Source of the DNA: an uncultured Mycoplasmatota bacterium
Lineage (GTDB): Bacteria > Bacillota_I > Bacilli_A > RF39 > UBA660
DNA: 64,000 nt
Assembly (NCBI GenBank): GCA_947302655.1
Contig: CAMYVW010000001.1
Coordinates: 1-64,000, forward strand
Reading direction: 5' to 3'
Shown: one piece after another, positions 6,663 to 15,917 of the stretch
Layout: each line of letters starts with the position of its first letter
Numbering within the stretch: position 1 is the stretch's first letter
Notes under the pieces: model-generated
Databases searched by the model: none
What the model saw: the letters and a program-made list of their open reading frames with translations, nothing else
What the model was told of the DNA's origin: nothing
Position numbers and translations under genes: made by a program

Positions 6663-7728
6663 ATGAACATAGATTTAGTTAATGAACTAAATATACTTTT
6701 AGAAAAAATTATCCAAACAGGGAGGTCTCTTTGACATTTCTAATAAAGAAGTAGAAATAGAAAAACTTGAAGAAGAGATGTCACAAGATGATTTTTGGCA
6801 AAATCAAAGCCATGCTAATAATGTTTGCAAAAGATTAAGTGATATTAAAGAGGAAGTCAAAGAATATAATTCATTAAAAGAAGACATTGAAATGCTTTTA
6901 GAATTATGTAAAGACGGCATTAACAATGAACTAGAACAAGAGTGTAATGTTCTTAAAACTCGTGTTGATAAATACTCAAAAAAAGTATATTTATCAGGAA
7001 AATATGATGACTTAAATTGTTATTTAGAGATACATCCAGGAGCTGGAGGAACAGAAAGCTGTGACTGGTCGAGTATGCTTCGAGATATGTATATTAATTA
7101 CTTTGATAAAAAGGGTTACACTTATGAAATAATATCTGAACAAAAAGGTGATGAAGCAGGTATTAAAAGTGTCGTTATATATATTAAGGGTCAATACGCT
7201 TATGGATATTTAAAAAATGAACAAGGTGTTCATAGATTGGTTAGAATATCACCGTTTGATTCAAATAAAAGAAGGCATACTTCTTTTGCATCAGTAAGTG
7301 TTACACCTGAATTTAATGAAGATATCAACATTGAAATTAAAGATGATGATTTAAAAATTGATGTATATCACTCAAGTGGTGCTGGAGGACAGTCAGTAAA
7401 TACATCAAATAGTGCAGTTAGAATTACTCATATTCCATCTAAAATAGTAGTTACATGTCAAACTGAAAGAAGTCAACTTTTAAATAAAGACAAAGCTATG
7501 AATCTTTTAAAAAATAAACTTTACCAAATAGAAATAGATAAAAATAAAGAATTAATAAATGAAGTTAAAGATTCTAGTGATATAAATTTTGGAAGTCAAA
7601 TAAGAAGTTATGTACTAGAACCATATAAGATGGTAAAGGATCATCGAACAAATTATGAATCTTCATCTCCAGATAAAGTATTTGCAGGCGATCTAGATGG
7701 ATTTATCGAAAGTATGCTTGAAAAATAG
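6663..7728 (+). CDS. prfB: Peptide chain release factor 2, with programmed +1 frameshift
   Basis: RF2 recognises UGA and UAA and releases the finished peptide. The gene is in two frames: ATG 6663 opens 23 codons ending CTT-TGA at 6729-6734, and decoding resumes in the +1 frame at GAC, giving about 354 residues, normal for RF2. The body has the RF2 discriminator SPF in RISPFDSNKRRH and the peptidyl-transferase motif GGQ in SGAGGQSVNTSNSAVRITH. An in-frame ATG at 6778 could be mistaken for the start, but the family begins upstream and the frameshift signal is intact. Low RF2 leaves UGA unread and increases the shift, an autoregulatory loop known from many bacteria. Confidence 0.95.
6719..6735 (+). 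promoter_or_regulatory. prfB programmed +1 frameshift site
   Basis: AGGGAGG (internal Shine-Dalgarno-like) is followed by a 3-base spacer, the slippery CTT, then TGA and C. This is the classic RF2 recoding element and shows that UGA is read as stop in this organism. Confidence 0.95.
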
Positions 7729-7768
7729 TACTAAATAATATAGAATACAACTTGCATTGGTGATATAA

Positions 7769-9109
7769 ATGAAAGAAGAAAAAGAATATTTATCTAAATT
7801 ATTAAAAGATAAAACTGTAATTATTTCATGTAGCGGTGGACCAGACTCCATGGCTCTTCTTTCATTGGTTAATAGCATTAAAGATGAATATAATATTAAG
7901 GTAGTAGTTGCACATGTGAATCATAAAGTAAGAGAAGAATCTGATGAAGAAGCATTAATGGTTGAAACATATGCAGAAGAAAATTATGATATATTTGAAA
8001 TTTTTGAGATTAAAAATTATCATGACAAAGTCAATTTTCATGAAGATGCAAGAAAGATACGATACAATTTTCTAAAAGGATTAAAGGATAAATATAATGC
8101 TGATTATTTATTAACTGCCCATCATGGTGATGACTTAATAGAAACAATTCTTATGCGAATTACCAGAGGTAGTTCTTTAAAAGGATATGTAGGTTTTAGA
8201 AGAATTAGTGATTGGGAAGAAATAAAAATTGTTAGACCTTTAATTAGAAGAACAAAAAAGTATTTAGAAGAATATAATAAAGAACATAATATTCCATATA
8301 GAATCGATAAAACTAATTTTTCTTTAGAGTACACTAGAAATAGATATCGAAACAATATTCTTCCACTTTTAAAAGAAGAGGATGAAAATGTTCATTTAAA
8401 ATATTTAAAGTTCTCAAATGAATTAAATAAATACTATGAATATGTTAGAAAAGATATGCTTAAAGAGAAAGAAAATATTCTTGATAAAAATGGATTAATA
8501 ATTGTTTCTAAGTATAGAAAACTAGATTCTCTTTTAAAAGAAATGATTTTAAGTGATTTAATAATGGAAGTTCAGTTAAAAGATTACCTACCTTTAAATG
8601 ATGTTTTATTTACAGATATGTTAAATGTACTTGAAAGTGAAAAGAGCAATGTAATTATTAATTTACCAAATAACTATGTGTTTGGTAAGGAATATGACAG
8701 AATCTTATTTAAAAAGAACGAAGAAGCAAGCAAATCTATAGATTATATTTTTGATGGAAGATATGAAGATGATAGTTTTGAAATAAGTTCTTCATCCTCA
8801 TATGAATCAAGTAATTATTCAATTGCTTTAGATTCAAATGAATTAAAAATGCCATTAAAAATAAGATCAAGAAAAGATGGAGATTTTATTGAAATTTTAA
8901 ATTTAAACGGTAGAAAAAAAATAAATGATATTTTCATCGATATGAAAATTCCAAAATCAAAACGAGATAATTATCCAATTTTAACCGATTCAAATAACGT
9001 TATCATTTGGATTCCAGGGTTAAAAAAATCAAAGTTTGCTAAAGCAAAAGATGAAAAGTATGATATAATATTAACTTGTAAGGAGAAAAATAATGAAAGC
9101 AAAAAGTAA
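7769..9109 (+). CDS. tilS: tRNA(Ile)-lysidine synthase
   Basis: TilS adds lysine to C34 of the CAU anticodon of a minor tRNA-Ile so that it reads AUA. The 446-residue protein has the PP-loop SGGPDSMALL at about residues 20-30, then the HHGDDLIETILMR helix, and the TilS C-terminal domain (IRSRKDGDFIEI with KIPKSKRDNYP and WIPG). Its last 17 bases overlap ftsH, the usual neighbour in Firmicutes. The hpt gene normally found between tilS and ftsH in Bacilli is absent. Confidence 0.92.
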   Translation: MKEEKEYLSKLLKDKTVIISCSGGPDSMALLSLVNSIKDEYNIKVVVAHVNHKVREESDEEALMVETYAEENYDIFEIFEIKNYHDKVNFHEDARKIRYNFLKGLKDKYNADYLLTAHHGDDLIETILMRITRGSSLKGYVGFRRISDWEEIKIVRPLIRRTKKYLEEYNKEHNIPYRIDKTNFSLEYTRNRYRNNILPLLKEEDENVHLKYLKFSNELNKYYEYVRKDMLKEKENILDKNGLIIVSKYRKLDSLLKEMILSDLIMEVQLKDYLPLNDVLFTDMLNVLESEKSNVIINLPNNYVFGKEYDRILFKKNEEASKSIDYIFDGRYEDDSFEISSSSSYESSNYSIALDSNELKMPLKIRSRKDGDFIEILNLNGRKKINDIFIDMKIPKSKRDNYPILTDSNNVIIWIPGLKKSKFAKAKDEKYDIILTCKEKNNESKK

Positions 9110-11069
9110 TAAAGGAATAATTAAAAATTTATATCCATATTTAATAATTGTTTTAATTTTCTTCGGTGTTATGTATTTTTTAAATTATGGTAATACTGAA
9201 GTACATAAATTAACTAGTGGACAATTAATTAAAGAGATTAATACATCTAATGTTACTTCAATAAAAATCACACCAAAAAGTAGTGAAAGTATATATATAA
9301 TTGAAGGTAAACTAAATGGTTATGAAAAAGGTGAAAGTTTTAAATCTAAAGTTCTAGAGGAAGACTTACCTATAGTAACAGATTATGCAAATCAATTAGG
9401 AAAAAAATATAAAACAGAAAGTGATCCTGGATCAAGCAATATATTATATATAGTAGTTAATATACTACCAATAGTAATAATTGTTGCATCTGCATATTTC
9501 TTGTTTGGAAAACTTGCAAGTACAAATAAAAACTCCGTTGATTTTGGTAAATCAAGAGCAAAACTTAATGATGGAAACTTCCAAGTTAAGTTTAAAGATG
9601 TTGCTGGTTTAAAAGAAGAAAAAGAAGAAGTAGAAGAACTTATTGATTTTTTAAGAAATCCAAAGAGATTCCAAAAACTTGGAGCTAGAATTCCCAAAGG
9701 AGTTCTACTTGTAGGTCCTCCAGGAACAGGTAAAACTTTACTTGCTAAAGCTGTTGCTGGTGAAGCTAACGTACCATTTTACTATATAAGTGGTTCTGAT
9801 TTCGTTGAATTATTCGTTGGTGTAGGTGCATCACGTGTTAGAGACATGTTTAAAGAAGCAAAAAGAAATGCACCATGCTTAATCTTTATCGATGAAATTG
9901 ATGCTGTTGGTCGTCAAAGAGGTACAGGACTTGGTGGTGGACACGATGAACGTGAACAAACACTTAACCAATTACTTACTGAAATGGATGGTTTTGGAGC
10001 TAATGAAGGAATAATTATCATTGCAGCAACAAACAGACCAGATGTACTTGACCCAGCTCTACTTAGACCTGGAAGATTTGATAGACAAGTTACTGTTTCA
10101 CTTCCAGACTCTAAAGAAAGAAAAGCTATATTAGAAGTTCATGCTAGAAATAAAATTTTAGCAAAAGATGTTAATTTACAAAACATTGCAGAAAGAACTC
10201 CTGGATTTAGTGGAGCTGATATTGAAAACTTACTTAATGAAGCTGCGCTACTTGCAGTAAGACGTAACAGAAACGATATTTCTATGGATGAAATTGATGA
10301 AGCAACAGACCGCGTTCTAATGGGACCTGCTAAAACATCAAGAAAAATAACTGATAACGAAAAGAAACTTGTTAGTTATCATGAAGCTGGACATGCTGTT
10401 ATTGGTTTAAAACTTGAAAATGCTAATGAAGTTCATAAAATAACAATTATTCCTCGTGGTGTAGCTGGTGGATATACAATGATGCTTCCAAAAGAGGAAA
10501 AAATAGGAATAGCTACAGAAAAGGAATTACTTGCATCTATTACAGGTTTACTTGGTGGTAGAGCTAGCGAAGAAATCTTCTTAGGAGAAATTACAACTGG
10601 AGCATCTGATGACTTTAGGAAAGCTACAAATATAGCTAGAAGTATGGTTACTGAATATGGTATGAGTGAACTTGGACCAATGCAGTACGAACAAAAATCT
10701 GAAGGTGTATTCTTAGGAAGAGATTATGGCAAACAAAAGAACTTCTCAGATCAAGTTGCACTTGAAATAGATAAAGCAACTAGAGATATTATTGAAAAGT
10801 GTTATGCTAAAGCTAAAAAGATTATTAATGAAAACAAAGATTTAGTTAATCTATTAAGTAAAGCATTAATTAAAAATGAAACTTTAACTAAAGAACAAAT
10901 TGAACAAATAGTTTCAACTAATTCATTAGATTGCCTAAATATTCATGATAAAGAAGAAAAAGAATTAACTTTAACTGAACTTAAATTAAAAGCAAAAGAG
11001 CTTAAGATTAAAGGTTATTCAAAAATGAATAAAGAAGAATTAGAAGAAGCAATTAAAAATAATAAGTAA
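9093..11069 (+). CDS. ftsH: ATP-dependent zinc metalloprotease FtsH with an extra C-terminal Rho-N/SAP-like domain
   Basis: A membrane-anchored AAA+ protease for quality control of membrane and regulatory proteins. Two membrane spans (about residues 13-31 and 117-138) flank a short outer domain. Walker A GPPGTGKT is at 208-215, Walker B FIDEID at 265-270, and the zinc-protease motif HEAGH at 430-434. After the M41 domain, residues about 620-658 read [20 protein letters not shown], followed by a short helix, resembling a Rho N-terminal/SAP-type helical module not normally part of FtsH. AAGGAG at 9081-9086 precedes ATG 9093, inside tilS. A terminator follows. Confidence 0.95.
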   Translation: MKAKSNKGIIKNLYPYLIIVLIFFGVMYFLNYGNTEVHKLTSGQLIKEINTSNVTSIKITPKSSESIYIIEGKLNGYEKGESFKSKVLEEDLPIVTDYANQLGKKYKTESDPGSSNILYIVVNILPIVIIVASAYFLFGKLASTNKNSVDFGKSRAKLNDGNFQVKFKDVAGLKEEKEEVEELIDFLRNPKRFQKLGARIPKGVLLVGPPGTGKTLLAKAVAGEANVPFYYISGSDFVELFVGVGASRVRDMFKEAKRNAPCLIFIDEIDAVGRQRGTGLGGGHDEREQTLNQLLTEMDGFGANEGIIIIAATNRPDVLDPALLRPGRFDRQVTVSLPDSKERKAILEVHARNKILAKDVNLQNIAERTPGFSGADIENLLNEAALLAVRRNRNDISMDEIDEATDRVLMGPAKTSRKITDNEKKLVSYHEAGHAVIGLKLENANEVHKITIIPRGVAGGYTMMLPKEEKIGIATEKELLASITGLLGGRASEEIFLGEITTGASDDFRKATNIARSMVTEYGMSELGPMQYEQKSEGVFLGRDYGKQKNFSDQVALEIDKATRDIIEKCYAKAKKIINENKDLVNLLSKALIKNETLTKEQIEQIVSTNSLDCLNIHDKEEKELTLTELKLKAKELKIKGYSKMNKEELEEAIKNNK

Positions 11070-11070
11070 A

Positions 11071-11092
11071 GCCGAAATATCGGCTTTTTTTT
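11071..11092 (+). terminator. Terminator after ftsH
   Basis: GCCGA / TCGGC stem with a 4-base loop and eight T residues. Confidence 0.9.
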
Positions 11093-11151
11093 ATTGCTTT
11101 TTATATTTTAAAGTGATAAAGTATATATCAACCATTTTTAGGAGGTTGATT

Positions 11152-11580
11152 ATGGTAACTGTTGATAAGTATGCTGATTATTGTGAAAAACTACAATCAA
11201 AATTAGATATTTTATTTCCTGTGGATGAAGAAAAAAATAAATATACTAATGAAGAAATTGAAATAGCAAAGATGGAAATTAATGGAACAGCTATAGATGT
11301 ATTTTTTAACAGAACACATTTAAATATGCCTGATGAATTATTAGAAACATATGAGGTTTTTTATACTATATGTCAGCAAATAATTGAACTTAACCGTTTT
11401 ATTGTGTTTGCATCTAAGTCAGTTGGTGAACCACGTAGAGCTCTTCCATATGATGATGCAAAAATACTTGAAATAATAAAAGAAAAAGAAAAAATGCTTT
11501 GCGAAAAATATAAATATCTACATAGCTTTGTTAATAATGTATTATCTGATATTTCAAGTAAACAAGTTACTAGAAGTTAG
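11152..11580 (+). CDS. Unknown protein between ftsH and parA
   Basis: A 142-residue soluble, mostly helical protein starting MVTVDKYADYCEKLQSKLDI. AGGAGG at 11141-11146 fixes ATG 11152; an earlier in-frame GTG at 11113 has no ribosome site. No motif recognised. It sits between two terminators, so it is monocistronic. Confidence 0.7.
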   Translation: MVTVDKYADYCEKLQSKLDILFPVDEEKNKYTNEEIEIAKMEINGTAIDVFFNRTHLNMPDELLETYEVFYTICQQIIELNRFIVFASKSVGEPRRALPYDDAKILEIIKEKEKMLCEKYKYLHSFVNNVLSDISSKQVTRS

Positions 11581-11594
11581 GATATATTAAAAAA

Positions 11595-11623
11595 GAAAAA
11601 AGTCATTTTTAATGACTTTTTTT
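11595..11623 (+). terminator. Terminator upstream of parA
   Basis: AAAAAAGTCATT / AATGACTTTTTT with a 3-base loop. The A and T tracts on both sides make it potentially bidirectional. Confidence 0.85.
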
Positions 11624-11656
11624 AATTGAAAATATAAAGACAATTTTAAATATTTA

Positions 11657-11665
11657 TGATAAAAT
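11657..11665 (+). promoter_or_regulatory. Extended -10 (TGATAAAAT) of parAB
   Basis: TG-A-TAAAAT, with AAGACA 17 bases upstream as a weak -35. It lies 40 bases before parA. Confidence 0.4.
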
Positions 11666-11704
11666 AACTAGTAGTTGAAATAATCTATAAAGAGGTGGCA
11701 GTTA

Positions 11705-12490
11705 ATGGCAAAAATAATATCATTAGTTAATCAAAAAGGTGGCGTTGGTAAAACTACTACATCTATTAATTTAGCTGCAGCTTTAGGTAAAGAAGGTAAA
11801 AAAACTTTATTAGTTGATTTAGATCCTCAAAGAAATGCAACAACAGGTTTAGGTTATTCTAATGGAGACTTTGAACATGATATTTATGAGGTAATTACTC
11901 ATAAATGTGATATTAAAGATGCTGTAATTAAAACAAAGTTTGAAAACTTATCTTTACTACCATCAACTATTAATTTAGCTGGTATAGATGTTGAATTTGT
12001 AAAGATGATGCTTGGAGATGAAACATTTAGACAAAACGAGCAATTAAAGATGAGTTTAAATCAAATAAGAGATTACTTTGATTATATTATTATCGATTGC
12101 CAGCCTGCACTTGGAATAGCAACAATGAATGCTCTTGTTGCAAGTGATTCAGTAATTATTCCCGTACAGTGTGAGTATTATGCTCTTGATGGTGTTAGTT
12201 TAATACTAAATTCAATAATTATGGTTCAATCAAGTTTAAATCCTAAACTTAGAATTGAAGGAGTCCTTCTAACAATGCTTGATGGAAGAACAAATATTGG
12301 ATTAAACGTAATAGAAGAAGTTAGAAGTTATTTTAAAGATAAAACATTTAATACAATAATACCAAGACTTGTAAGACTTGTTGAAGCTCCAAGTCATGGA
12401 AAACCAATTGATGTATATGCTCCGGATAGTAGAGCAACAATAGCATATGCTAATTTAGCAAAGGAAGTGATTGAAAGAGATGGAAACTAA
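11705..12490 (+). CDS. parA: Chromosome partitioning ATPase ParA/Soj
   Basis: A 261-residue Walker-type ATPase with the deviant P-loop KGGVGKTTT at residues 10-18 and DCQPALG in the Walker B region. It moves or controls ParB-parS complexes during origin segregation and, in Bacillus, regulates DnaA. No N-terminal DNA-binding extension is present, so it is the chromosomal Soj type rather than a plasmid type. It overlaps parB. Its position near mscS, ychF and rpsF-ssb-rpsR matches the oriC-proximal region of Bacilli. Confidence 0.93.
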   Translation: MAKIISLVNQKGGVGKTTTSINLAAALGKEGKKTLLVDLDPQRNATTGLGYSNGDFEHDIYEVITHKCDIKDAVIKTKFENLSLLPSTINLAGIDVEFVKMMLGDETFRQNEQLKMSLNQIRDYFDYIIIDCQPALGIATMNALVASDSVIIPVQCEYYALDGVSLILNSIIMVQSSLNPKLRIEGVLLTMLDGRTNIGLNVIEEVRSYFKDKTFNTIIPRLVRLVEAPSHGKPIDVYAPDSRATIAYANLAKEVIERDGN

Positions 12491-13373
12491 TAATAATAAA
12501 AGAAAAGCACTAGGTAAAGGATTAGAACAATTATTTTCAAATTCAGTTATAGATTTTGAAAAATTTGAAAATCAAATTGTAAATGATGCTAAAACTACAG
12601 GTGATGTTGTAGAAATAAATCTTGATGAAGTTAGACCAAATCCATATCAACCTAGAAAAGTATTTAATGAAGAATCATTAAATGAATTAGCAAAATCAAT
12701 TTCAGAATACGGTGTTATACAACCAATTATTGTTAAAAAGTCAATTAAAGGTTATGAATTAGTTGCTGGTGAAAGAAGAACAAGAGCTGCTAAGATAGCT
12801 GGTCTTAAAACAATTCCTGCAATTATTAAAGAATTTGATGATAATGAAATGATGGAAATAGCTTTAATTGAAAATATTCAAAGAGAAAACTTAAATCCAA
12901 TTGAAGAAGCATTATCATATGAAAATATCATTAGATTAAGAAACTTTACTCAAGAAGAAGTGGCTGAAAAATTTGGTAAAAGTCGTAGTTATATAACTAA
13001 CATATTAGGTTTACTAAGACTTCCAAAATTTACAACTGAGTTAGTTTCTAAAGGTGAACTATCAATGGGTCACGCTAGAGTTTTAAGTAAACTTGATGAC
13101 GATAATCTTATAGATTCTTTAGCCCAAAAGATAATAAAAGAAGGACTAAGTGTAAGGGAAACTGAAAACTTAGTTAAAGAAAAGGATTATACTAAAAAAG
13201 TAAAAATAGTTAGAAATAATCCACCAATGTTTAATATCTTTGAAAATGCTATGCGTGAAAAGATTGGTACTAAAGTAAAAATTAAAAGTAATAAAATTGA
13301 AATACCTTTTGATTCAGAAAAAGACTTAGAAAGAATTTTGGAAATCATTAATATTACTATAGACGGAGATTAG
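12480..13373 (+). CDS. parB: ParB/Spo0J family partition protein (CTPase)
   Basis: ParB binds parS, loads condensin and, with CTP, spreads along the origin. The 297-residue protein shows the ParB N-terminal domain (RPNPYQPRKVFNEESLNELA, then VAGERRTRAAKIAG, the GERR CTP-binding motif), ENIQRENLNPIEEA, and the helix-turn-helix EEVAEKFGKSRSYITNILGL. ATG 12480 is chosen; TTG 12471 is an alternative that fits the AAGGA at 12461 slightly better. It overlaps parA by 11 bases and ends 1 base before mscS. No canonical parS (TGTTTCACGTGAAACA) was seen in the window. Confidence 0.92.
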   Translation: METNNNKRKALGKGLEQLFSNSVIDFEKFENQIVNDAKTTGDVVEINLDEVRPNPYQPRKVFNEESLNELAKSISEYGVIQPIIVKKSIKGYELVAGERRTRAAKIAGLKTIPAIIKEFDDNEMMEIALIENIQRENLNPIEEALSYENIIRLRNFTQEEVAEKFGKSRSYITNILGLLRLPKFTTELVSKGELSMGHARVLSKLDDDNLIDSLAQKIIKEGLSVRETENLVKEKDYTKKVKIVRNNPPMFNIFENAMREKIGTKVKIKSNKIEIPFDSEKDLERILEIINITIDGD

Positions 13374-13374
13374 T

Positions 13375-14175
13375 ATGAAAGATTTTATAGACGTATTAAA
13401 AGATAGTGTATTTATAAGATCAGTTTTTGTAATCGTAGTAGGCATCGTATTATATACTTTAATAAAAGTATTAATACGTTGTTTTATAAGAAGCGGTAAA
13501 TCTACTTTTGAAAAAAAACGTCGTAATACTGTCGTAAAATTACTAGAAAATATTTTTAAATATATTATCTTCATAGTAGTTATATTATTTATTTTAGAAG
13601 CATATGGAGTTAATACTAAAAGTCTTATTGCAGGTATTGGGGTAGCTGGCGTAGTTATTGGACTTGCACTTCAAGACTTACTTAAAGATTTAATTAGTGG
13701 GCTTTCTATAATGCTTGATAATTATTTTGTTATTGGAGATATAGTAGAGTATGATGGCTTTACAGGTGAAGTAGTAGAATTTGGTTTAAAATCAACCAAA
13801 ATAAGATCTATTAGTGGAGAAACTTTATCTGTTGCAAATAGAAATATCGATAAGATTAAAAATTTAAGTCAAAAATCTTCTAATATAATGATTAAAGTAC
13901 CAACTGCTTATGAAGAAAAAGAAGAAAAAGTTAGAAAGGTACTTAATGAAGCAATTGCAGACATTATAAGTTCAACTGAAGCTGATGATTTATCTGAATA
14001 TCTTGGTATTGAAGACTTTGATTCAAGCTCAGTAATGTACTTAGTTAAGATTCATTGCCCACAAGATAAAAGATGGGTAGTAAGAAGAGAAGCTTTAAAC
14101 ATTATTAAAAGATATTATGATAAGAATAATGTAAAAATACCTTATACACAAATTGAGGTGCATAATGCAAAATAA
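13375..14175 (+). CDS. Small-conductance mechanosensitive channel (MscS family)
   Basis: A 266-residue membrane protein. Two N-terminal spans (about residues 12-35 and 60-80) precede the MscS pore helix (SLIAGIGVAGVVIGLALQDL, rich in Gly/Ala) and the beta domain GDIVEYDGFTGEVVEFGLKS. It opens under membrane tension to release solutes after osmotic downshock. It lies between parB and a DUF951 gene, an arrangement known in other Firmicutes near the origin. Its stop overlaps the next gene. Confidence 0.9.
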   Translation: MKDFIDVLKDSVFIRSVFVIVVGIVLYTLIKVLIRCFIRSGKSTFEKKRRNTVVKLLENIFKYIIFIVVILFILEAYGVNTKSLIAGIGVAGVVIGLALQDLLKDLISGLSIMLDNYFVIGDIVEYDGFTGEVVEFGLKSTKIRSISGETLSVANRNIDKIKNLSQKSSNIMIKVPTAYEEKEEKVRKVLNEAIADIISSTEADDLSEYLGIEDFDSSSVMYLVKIHCPQDKRWVVRREALNIIKRYYDKNNVKIPYTQIEVHNAK

Positions 14176-14356
14176 TTATAAATTAAATGATAAAGTTATC
14201 ATGAAAAAACCACATGCTTGTCAAAGTAATTTATGGGAAATAACTCGAGTTGGTGTTGACATAAAACTAAAATGTTTAAATTGTGGTCGTGAAATAATGC
14301 TTGATAGATTAGAGTTTGAAAAAAAATTAAAGAAAGTAGTGAGTGATAATGCTTAA
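14165..14356 (+). CDS. DUF951 family small protein
   Basis: 63 residues with KLNDKVIMKKPHACQSNLWE, then CLNCGREIMLDR: the conserved H-C and CxxC of DUF951, suggesting a small metal-binding fold. Members often sit next to ychF or parB; their role is unknown, and nucleic-acid binding is only suggested. GAGGTG at 14155-14160 sets ATG 14165 rather than a TTG upstream. It overlaps mscS by 11 bases and the next gene by 8. Confidence 0.85.
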   Translation: MQNNYKLNDKVIMKKPHACQSNLWEITRVGVDIKLKCLNCGREIMLDRLEFEKKLKKVVSDNA

Positions 14357-15899
14357 ATATAAGAATAAATTTCATGAGAAGATGACACTTCATCCTATCA
14401 TGACTTTATTAATTTTATGTGGAATAACAATTCTATTAAGTGGAGTGTTATCATTTATTGGTGCACAAGTTACTTATAATAAAGTAGATCCTAACTTACT
14501 TGAATATTCCCCTACAACTGTTCAAATAAACTCACTATTTAGTTTAAGTGGATTAAAATATATTTTTACTAATACAGTACTTAACTTTGTTTCTTTCACA
14601 CCACTTAGTAGTTTAATTATTATACTAATAGGTTTTGGTGTGATGGAAAAAAGTGGTTTTTTAAGAACTGCTATTACACTACTTACAAAAAAAGCTAAAA
14701 AGAAGACTGTAACATTTGTATTAGTCTTATTATGTGTTTTATTTAGTTTAGTTGGAGATTTACCATATGTAGTAATGATTCCTCTTGCTGGAGTTTTATT
14801 TATGTACGGTAAAAGAAATCCTGCCATAGGTATAGTTGCAGCCTTTGCTGGACTAACATGTGGAACAGGATTAAGTGTATTTTTAACAAGTATTGATAGT
14901 ACATTATTAGCACAAACAAAATTAGGAGCAATGATGCTTGATTCAAATTATTCTATACCAACATTTGCTTTTATATTTATTATGTCTGTTGCTATTATCC
15001 TTGTATCTTTACTTATAACACAAATTACAGAAAATCATACAGCTAAAAAATTGGCAAAATATGAATTTGATGCTGAAGAAGATGAACCAGAATATAAAGT
15101 TGGAAAACTAGAGAAAAAAGGTTTAATTTTTGCTTTAGTTGCTGGTTCTATATACATGTTAATATTTATTTATAATATAATACCTGGACTACCATTTTCT
15201 GGAAATTTACTAGATTATAGTCAGTCATTTTATATTGATAAGTTATTTAGTTATAATTCATTTTTTAGTAATGGATTTGTCTTTATTATAACAATTTTAT
15301 TTGTTATACTAGGTTTCTTCTATGGAATTGGTGCTAAGACAATTAAAAACAATAAAGATTTTAGTGATGCTTTAGGACATTCTTTAGATGGAACTGGTAA
15401 GACATTAGTGCTTATTTTCTTTGCTGCAACATTTATTAGTATATTTAAACAAACAAATATTGGAGTTTATATTGTTGGATGTTTTGCTAACTTTATAAAT
15501 GGTGGTAACTTCTCAGGATTTATTTTAATAGTTCTACTATTTATTCTAAGTGCAATAGGAACATTATTTTTACCATCATCAATTAGTAAGTGGGCAATTT
15601 TTGGTGGAGTAGTCGTTCCTCTTTGTATGAACGCTGGAATATCTCCAGAATTTTCTCAAGTTATATATCGATTTGGTGAATGTGCAACATTAGGATTAAC
15701 ACCTTTATTTGCATATTATGTAATTTATTTAGCATATCTTGAGAAATATAACCAAAAAAGTAGACCAGTAAGTTTATTTACAACATTAAAGTATCAAGTA
15801 CCATATAGTTTATTAACAGCGTTAGTTTTACTAATAATAATTATTGTATGGTATGTAATTGGAGTTCCAATAGGTATTGGAGGATATCCGGTTATTTAA
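14349..15899 (+). CDS. AbgT-family transporter
   Basis: A 516-residue integral membrane protein with about a dozen hydrophobic segments. GDLPYVVMIPLAGVLFMYGK and the later GTLFLPSSISKWAIFGGVVV match the two repeats typical of the AbgT family (p-aminobenzoyl-glutamate importers, or sulfonamide-extruding relatives). The substrate is not readable from sequence. ATG 14349 overlaps the DUF951 stop, so translation is coupled. Its insertion between DUF951 and ychF is unusual for the conserved block. Confidence 0.8.
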   Translation: MLKYKNKFHEKMTLHPIMTLLILCGITILLSGVLSFIGAQVTYNKVDPNLLEYSPTTVQINSLFSLSGLKYIFTNTVLNFVSFTPLSSLIIILIGFGVMEKSGFLRTAITLLTKKAKKKTVTFVLVLLCVLFSLVGDLPYVVMIPLAGVLFMYGKRNPAIGIVAAFAGLTCGTGLSVFLTSIDSTLLAQTKLGAMMLDSNYSIPTFAFIFIMSVAIILVSLLITQITENHTAKKLAKYEFDAEEDEPEYKVGKLEKKGLIFALVAGSIYMLIFIYNIIPGLPFSGNLLDYSQSFYIDKLFSYNSFFSNGFVFIITILFVILGFFYGIGAKTIKNNKDFSDALGHSLDGTGKTLVLIFFAATFISIFKQTNIGVYIVGCFANFINGGNFSGFILIVLLFILSAIGTLFLPSSISKWAIFGGVVVPLCMNAGISPEFSQVIYRFGECATLGLTPLFAYYVIYLAYLEKYNQKSRPVSLFTTLKYQVPYSLLTALVLLIIIIVWYVIGVPIGIGGYPVI

Positions 15900-15917
15900 T
15901 ATAAAGGAGGTTTTATT

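Noticed and set aside
11657-13373. Canonical parS site near parAB
   Set aside because: I looked for TGTTTCACGTGAAACA-like palindromes and found none convincing in the window; parS may lie outside.
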